DNA from: Desulfobacteraceae bacterium
GTDB lineage: Bacteria > Desulfobacterota > Desulfobacteria > Desulfobacterales > JAABSP01
DNA: 64,000 bases
NCBI GenBank assembly: GCA_011390345.1
Contig: JAABSP010000007.1
Coordinates: forward strand, 1-64,000
Direction of reading: 5' to 3'
Position 1 is the stretch's first letter. Every line of letters begins with the position of its first letter. The notes beneath the pieces were generated by a model, which was not told the DNA's origin, ran no database searches, and saw only the letters and a list, made by a program, of their open reading frames with translations. Below, piece by piece: positions 59,668 to 64,000 of the stretch. Position numbers and translations under genes: made by a program.

Positions 59668-61353
59668 ATGATCATCGGGCTGGATGTGGGCGGTACGCAT
59701 ACGGATGTGGTTCTGCTGGGAAAAGATGGGCTGATCCGGGAGGTCAAGGTCGCAACCGATACCGCGGCGCTTTTCGATGCGGTGCTGAGCGGTATCGAGA
59801 AGATCACCGAGGGCATCGATCCGGAGGATATCCATCGGGTGGTGTTGAGTACCACTTTGACCACCAATGCCATTGTTCAGGGAAAAAATCCAGAGGTGGG
59901 GATGATCGTGGCCTCGGGCCCCGGCATCGATCCGGAACTCTTTCGGACCAATCCCCACTACTATGCGGTCTCGGGCGCGATGGATCACCGGGGGCGGGAG
60001 ACCGAACCGGTTGACAGGGACGAGATCGCGGGGATTGCCAAAAAGCTCGAGGAGGCCGGCATCCGTAATGTGGGGATTGTGGGCAAGTTCTCCACCCGGA
60101 ATCCGAGCCATGAACTGGCCATCCATGAACAGCTCAAGCCCGATTTCGGCAAGATGTTCATGGGGCATCAGATCTCCGGCAATCTCAACTTCCCCCGGCG
60201 GATCGCCACAACCTTTTTAAATGCCACTGTCAGGCCCATCCACAGAAAATTCTACGAGGCAGTGCAAAATTCCCTTGCAGACAAAGGGCTTGCAGTTCCC
60301 ATCCATGTACTCAAGGCAGACGGCGGGACCATGAGCTTTGAGGCCTCCCTCGATTTTCCCGCGCAGAGCATCCTTTCAGGCCCGGCCGCCAGCGTCATGG
60401 GCGCGATCGGATTTGCGCCGAAAAAGGGAGACTGCCTGGTGCTCGATATAGGCGGAACCACCACGGATATGGCCGTGCTCACCGACGGGGTTCCCCTGCT
60501 CGACCCGCTGGGCATCACCCTGGGGGAGCACAAGACCCTTATTCGTTCATTGGAGACCCGCTCCATCGGCATCGGCGGCGACAGCGCGGTCTCGGTGGAA
60601 AATGGGGAATTGAAGATCGGCCCGGGACGTCTGGGGCCAGCAATGGCCTTCGGCGGAAGAAATCCCACGCCCACCGATGCGGTTCTCGTGCTGGGGCTTA
60701 TGGAGAACGGTGATAAAGACGCCGCACGGAAGGGAATTCAAACGATTGCAGATGTGCTTTCGATCTCATTGGAGGAGGCCGCAACCCGGATCTTCGACGG
60801 GGCCTGCGACCGGATACTGAAGAGCGCAGGAGAGATGATCGACATGATCAACAGCAAGCCGGTCTATACCATCCATGAGCTTCAGGAGGGATTGACGGTG
60901 AAGCCGGAGAAGATCCTGATTCTCGGCGGCCCTGCCCCCGATTTTGCCCGCCGCCTTTCCCAGCGCAGCACCTATGAGGTCCAAGTGGTTCCCCGATGGC
61001 ATGTGGCCAATGCCATCGGCGCGGCCCTTGCCCGGACTACCTGCGAGGTGACGCTCTTCGGCGATACCCAGCGGGGGATTTCGGCAGCGCCCGAAGAGGG
61101 CTTCGAAGAAGCGGTGAAAAAGGATTTCTCCAAAGAACTTGCTGTGAAAAAGGCATTTGAGCTGCTGAAGAACAAGGCGGTCCGGATCGGGGCATCCGAA
61201 GACGATCTCGCGATGGAAGTGGTGGAGGAGATGCAGTTCAACATGGTGCAGGGCTTTTACACCACGGGCCGGAACATCCGGGTGAAGGTGCAGGTCAAGC
61301 CGGGGCTGATCCACGGTTATGAAACGATCATCAGCTCTCTTTCCGTCGGTTGA
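59668..61353 (+). CDS. Hydantoinase/oxoprolinase family protein
   Basis: This 561-residue protein is of the HyuA/ASKHA group. The phosphate-loop motif MIIGLDVGGTHTDVVL opens the protein, a second nucleotide motif VLDIGGTTTDMAVL lies near 255, and the typical LSGPAASVMGA follows the hydantoinase N-terminal domain. Related enzymes use ATP to open cyclic amides or carboxylate ketones such as acetone; the true substrate here cannot be told. It is shorter than HyuA of about 700 residues, and no HyuB partner lies beside it, so an alternative activity is likely. It has its own promoter. Confidence 0.85.
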   Translation: MIIGLDVGGTHTDVVLLGKDGLIREVKVATDTAALFDAVLSGIEKITEGIDPEDIHRVVLSTTLTTNAIVQGKNPEVGMIVASGPGIDPELFRTNPHYYAVSGAMDHRGRETEPVDRDEIAGIAKKLEEAGIRNVGIVGKFSTRNPSHELAIHEQLKPDFGKMFMGHQISGNLNFPRRIATTFLNATVRPIHRKFYEAVQNSLADKGLAVPIHVLKADGGTMSFEASLDFPAQSILSGPAASVMGAIGFAPKKGDCLVLDIGGTTTDMAVLTDGVPLLDPLGITLGEHKTLIRSLETRSIGIGGDSAVSVENGELKIGPGRLGPAMAFGGRNPTPTDAVLVLGLMENGDKDAARKGIQTIADVLSISLEEAATRIFDGACDRILKSAGEMIDMINSKPVYTIHELQEGLTVKPEKILILGGPAPDFARRLSQRSTYEVQVVPRWHVANAIGAALARTTCEVTLFGDTQRGISAAPEEGFEEAVKKDFSKELAVKKAFELLKNKAVRIGASEDDLAMEVVEEMQFNMVQGFYTTGRNIRVKVQVKPGLIHGYETIISSLSVG

Positions 61354-61404
61354 TCCATGCCGCCGCTTCGGACCGTGCTGGCCCGGGACGAACTCGAAAC
61401 CACA

Positions 61405-61641
61405 TCAAGCCTCTTTGTCATGTCCCCTCGTCAGGGCCATGATCTCGTCCGTTGTCATGTCAACAGTGGCCAGCCCCCGCAGTTTCGAAAATTTTCCACG
61501 GATGTTCTCCTTTCCCCTGCGCTTGACCAGATAAACCCGGTCATCTTCCTCGATGAAATCGATTTCCGTGTATGGGGTTATTCCCAGTTTCCGGCGAATG
61601 TTCTGGGGGATAGTGACTTGACCTTTTATGGTGACTTTCAT
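61405..61641 (-). CDS. AbrB/MazE-type antitoxin-like DNA-binding protein, orphan
   Basis: This 78-residue protein has an N-terminal swapped-hairpin AbrB domain (VTIKGQVTIPQNIRRKLGI) and a C-terminal acidic tail of the type that blocks PIN toxins (DMTTDEIMALTRG). Normally a PIN toxin gene follows at once. Here only about 50 bp separate its stop from the end of the hydantoinase gene, which reads the other way, and no PIN sequence is recognisable, so the toxin seems lost. It may now act only as a small regulator. Confidence 0.85.
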   Translation of the reverse strand: MKVTIKGQVTIPQNIRRKLGITPYTEIDFIEEDDRVYLVKRRGKENIRGKFSKLRGLATVDMTTDEIMALTRGHDKEA

Positions 61642-61767
61642 GGCATGACCTTCGGAAATGGAGATTGACGATAATGGATATTACCGGAAATGGTATTACA
61701 AAAAAGATCGCTATGTCAAGATCAACAAATCCTTGCAAAATCTCCGATGAAATCATATCCTTGAATA

Positions 61768-62241
61768 ATGAGCATATCATCTTTCAGGCTCAGGGATAAC
61801 GGGGCGGCCGAAAAATGTTTCGAGGATCGCTTCAGGAAATTTTTTCTGCTGAATGCAAAGGGCGGCAGCGGAGAAAGGGGCGGCGCTTCCGGGGCCGCGC
61901 CCGATCCCGGAACACAGGACAAAACCGATCTCGAAGCGGAAAAGGCCATCCGCTGCGGCGCCTGCCGCCATGAGATCACCACCGCAGACCGGATCATCTC
62001 CGTCAACGGGGGCCATATACATACCTTTGCCAATCCCGGGGGCTTTGTCTTCGACATCGGCTGCTTTTCCGATGCCCCGGGCTGTATGAACCGGGGAGAC
62101 TTCACCTCGGAGTTCACCTGGTTTGCCGGCTACAGTTGGCGCTTCTCTCTCTGTTCGAGCTGCTACGCCCATCTGGGCTGGCAGTATCAGGGAAAGGAAT
62201 ACGGTTTTTACGGGCTGATTCTGGCCAATCTGATCCAGTAG
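61768..62241 (+). CDS. CULT domain (cereblon-like) protein
   Basis: This 157-residue protein has a C-terminal 95 residues forming a CULT domain, the thalidomide-binding fold of eukaryotic cereblon. Zinc cysteines C63, C66, C129 and C132 and the three cage tryptophans W118, W124 and W138 (TWFAGYSWRF, HLGWQY) are all present. The spacing from the second tryptophan to the last cysteine pair and third tryptophan equals that in human cereblon. The first 60 residues are a charged, Gly-rich tail with no known domain. Bacterial CULT proteins are known but their natural ligand is not. The ribosome binding site is poor, so the start could be later. Confidence 0.88.
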   Translation: MSISSFRLRDNGAAEKCFEDRFRKFFLLNAKGGSGERGGASGAAPDPGTQDKTDLEAEKAIRCGACRHEITTADRIISVNGGHIHTFANPGGFVFDIGCFSDAPGCMNRGDFTSEFTWFAGYSWRFSLCSSCYAHLGWQYQGKEYGFYGLILANLIQ

Positions 62242-62301
62242 CTAAGGCTTTTCAAAACTTAAAAAAATCAATATCCATCGACTTATGGGAAAGGAAATCT
62301 A

Positions 62302-63804
62302 GTGCTGCATCTGCAAAGCGCCGATCTGAGCAAGGAAAAGGTAGAGACCCTGGTGATTCCGGTCTGCGAGGACAAGGAGATTCACGAGGATAAAGTCATT
62401 ACCGGGCTGATCCGCCGGGCAAAGAAGATCAAAACCTTCAAGGGAGAAAAAGATGATGAGCTGATCTTCTATTCCGATGAGAAGGTATCGGCCGATCAGA
62501 TCATCTTCAAGGGGATCGGAAAGGCTGAAAAGCTCGATCCGGAAGCCTTCCGGGCCCTCTGTGGAAAGGCGGTTCAGGGGCTGGTGAAACAGAAGATCAA
62601 AGAGGTTCTCTTTGCGGTTCCCTCCGCGAAAAAGTGCGGCTTGGACCCGGAGGCGCTGACAACGGCCATGATGGAAGGGGCATTTCTGGGCAACCATGTC
62701 TTTGACCGGTACAAGAAGGAGAAAAAGGAGAGGCCGGTCGAAAAAATCGAATTCCTGGTCAAGGCCGATCTTGAAAAAAAGCTCGCCGATCTGCCCCGGC
62801 GGATAGAGACGATCTGTGCCGGAACGGTCATGGCAAGGGAGTGGATCTCCATGCCCTCCAACCACAAGACCCCGGATCAATTTGCCCACGAGATCGCTAA
62901 ACAGGCAGAAGAGACCGATCTTCAGGTGACGGTGCTGGATGAAAAGGCACTGGAAGAGAAGGGCTTCGGCGCACTCCTTGCGGTCGGGGCCGGCAGTCTG
63001 CGGCCCCCGCGGCTGGTGATCCTCGACTATGCGCCCAAAGGAGCCGAAAAGACCATCGCGATCGTCGGCAAAGGCGTCACCTTCGATTCCGGGGGGCTGG
63101 ACATCAAATCCAGAGACGGCATGGAGACTATGAAGAGCGATATGTCCGGGGCCGCGGCCGTGGGCGCTGCGCTCATCACTCTATCAAATCTCGGGCCGGC
63201 AAATCTCGGGCTGGCAAAGATCGGGGCTTCGGACAAGCGGATCATCGGCATTCTTCCCCTCGCGGAGAACATGCCCTCGGGAGGCGCAGCCCGGCCCGGT
63301 GACATCATCTGCACCTATTCCGGAAAGACCGTGGAGATCGGCAACACCGACGCGGAGGGCCGCCTCATCCTGGCCGACGCGATCGCCTATGCCGTGGAAA
63401 CCTACAAGCCCGATGCACTCATCGACATGGCCACCCTTACCGGGGCCTGTCTCATGGCACTGGGGGAGAAGATCGCGGCCGTCTTCTCCTTTGAAGACGA
63501 ATTGCCCCAAAAAATTCTCGAGTCCGCAGACAAGACCCATGAGCGGTGCTGGCGCATGCCCCTGCCCGAGGATTACAAAGAACTGCTGAAGAGCGAGTTT
63601 GCCGATATCAACAATATGCCCAACAGCCCCTGGGGCGGCGCGATCACCGCGGCCCTCTTTCTTTCCGAGTTCGTTGGCGAGACCCGATGGGCTCATATCG
63701 ACATCGCAGGGCCTTCCTACTCGAAAAAGAAGGACGCGTATGCGGGCCCCGGCGGAAAGGGCTTTGGAGTGCGCCTGCTCTGTGATCTCATGGAGCAGCT
63801 TTAA
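62302..63804 (+). CDS. pepA: Leucyl aminopeptidase (M17)
   Basis: This 500-residue cytosolic aminopeptidase is of standard length. Metal-site motifs KGVTFDSGGLDIKS (near 255-268) and NTDAEGRLILADA (near 348) are intact, as is the closing GPSYSKKKDAYAGPGGKGFGVRLL. It removes N-terminal residues from peptides as a hexamer; in E. coli it can also bind DNA. The start is GTG 62302, preceded by AAAGGAAA. It lies 60 bp after the CULT gene in the same direction and may be co-transcribed with it. Confidence 0.95.
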   Translation: MLHLQSADLSKEKVETLVIPVCEDKEIHEDKVITGLIRRAKKIKTFKGEKDDELIFYSDEKVSADQIIFKGIGKAEKLDPEAFRALCGKAVQGLVKQKIKEVLFAVPSAKKCGLDPEALTTAMMEGAFLGNHVFDRYKKEKKERPVEKIEFLVKADLEKKLADLPRRIETICAGTVMAREWISMPSNHKTPDQFAHEIAKQAEETDLQVTVLDEKALEEKGFGALLAVGAGSLRPPRLVILDYAPKGAEKTIAIVGKGVTFDSGGLDIKSRDGMETMKSDMSGAAAVGAALITLSNLGPANLGLAKIGASDKRIIGILPLAENMPSGGAARPGDIICTYSGKTVEIGNTDAEGRLILADAIAYAVETYKPDALIDMATLTGACLMALGEKIAAVFSFEDELPQKILESADKTHERCWRMPLPEDYKELLKSEFADINNMPNSPWGGAITAALFLSEFVGETRWAHIDIAGPSYSKKKDAYAGPGGKGFGVRLLCDLMEQL

Positions 63805-63808
63805 ATCC

Positions 63809-64000
63809 CTATTCCTCCTCGTCGGCCTTCTCGTCGGCAAAATTTTTCAGGGCATCATCGGGGCCCAGCACCACGAGGATATCCCCGGCCTTCAGGGTAT
63901 AGATCCCGGTGGGGATGATGTTCATCTTTCCCATCGGGTTCTCCTCCACTGCGATCACCTGCACCCCGAATTTGTTGATCATGTCCAGCTCCCGGAGACT
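63809..64000 (-). CDS. TrkA/KtrA-type potassium channel regulator, C-terminal part (cut by window edge)
   Basis: Sixty-three residues end at a TAG at 63809. They match the RCK/TrkA-C domain (INKFGVQVIAVEENP, IYTLKAGDILVVLGPDDAL) and close with an acidic tail. The protein would gate potassium uptake through a Trk or Ktr channel on binding nucleotide or c-di-AMP. The N-terminal NAD-binding part lies beyond the window. It is convergent with pepA, with 4 bp between stops. Confidence 0.82.
   Translation of the reverse strand, partial: SLRELDMINKFGVQVIAVEENPMGKMNIIPTGIYTLKAGDILVVLGPDDALKNFADEKADEEE

Noticed and set aside
61354-61404. Start of a PIN toxin after the AbrB antitoxin
   Set aside because: Translations of this short stretch lack the LVDTN-type PIN opening and run into the hydantoinase gene.

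Overview
The window is GC-rich bacterial chromosome with about 48 genes, most of them housekeeping or carbon-metabolism genes of Desulfobacterota (deltaproteobacterial, probably anaerobic) type. This assignment is an inference. It rests on a nickel CO dehydrogenase cassette (FAD/NAD oxidoreductase, CooF, CooS), acetate/propionate uptake and activation genes, selenocysteine synthesis (SelA), an infC gene with an AUA start, and secreted Cache and PRC-barrel proteins. No 16S rRNA or other decisive marker is present.

Layout. 1-3.9 kb (minus strand): TerB-like protein, GatB, a five-domain S1 protein and a small unknown. 4.1-8.6 kb: the CODH cassette, a strange tandem-repeat spacer, then an OsmC protein. 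8.7-11.6 kb: a transglutaminase/DUF58 pair without its usual MoxR ATPase. 11.8-17.1 kb: a small Cys-rich protein and a 1671-residue secreted multidomain protein carrying a C13-peptidase-like domain without its catalytic Cys. 17.2-22.5 kb: a coupled pair (sigma-54 activator plus a large protein with a broken M48 motif), divergent from HtpX. 22.5-28 kb: CoA-transferase/GNAT fusion, a 135-bp nested inverted-repeat element, CAD-like pyrC and pyrB, DnaJ and a CbpM-like regulator. 28.4-35.5 kb is the accessory region: a TPR gene remnant, tRNA-fMet, a three-gene RAMP (Cas7/Cas6-like) operon with no Cas10, Cas1, Cas2 or CRISPR array, and a secreted pentapeptide-repeat protein that appears to start at CTG. 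35.9-42 kb: Cache protein, SatP, propionyl/acetyl-CoA synthetase, another acyl-CoA ligase, an unknown secreted protein. 42.2-47.1 kb: infC-rpmI-rplT-pheS-pheT. 47.4-53.3 kb: selA, degenerate GGDEF/TPR protein, gmhA, deoxyhypusine-synthase-like protein, exported zincin. 53.6-64 kb: PRC-barrel protein, fmdB-hemC-cobA/hemD-hemW, YchF-like GTPase, hydantoinase, an orphan AbrB antitoxin, a bacterial cereblon-like CULT protein, PepA and the end of a TrkA-type protein.

Best candidates for something new. (1) The RAMP operon at 29.2-34.3 kb: a single 1080-residue protein with three Cas7-like units split by a long helical block, a zinc-ribbon protein I do not recognise, and a Cas6-like protein, all joined by 17-bp gene overlaps beside a tRNA. 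(2) The sigma-54 activator/pseudo-M48 pair divergent from htpX. (3) The cereblon-like CULT protein. (4) The pyrC-pyrB pair, which reads like the DHOase and ATCase domains of eukaryotic CAD in the same order. There is also a family of short intergenic repeats that recurs within the window.
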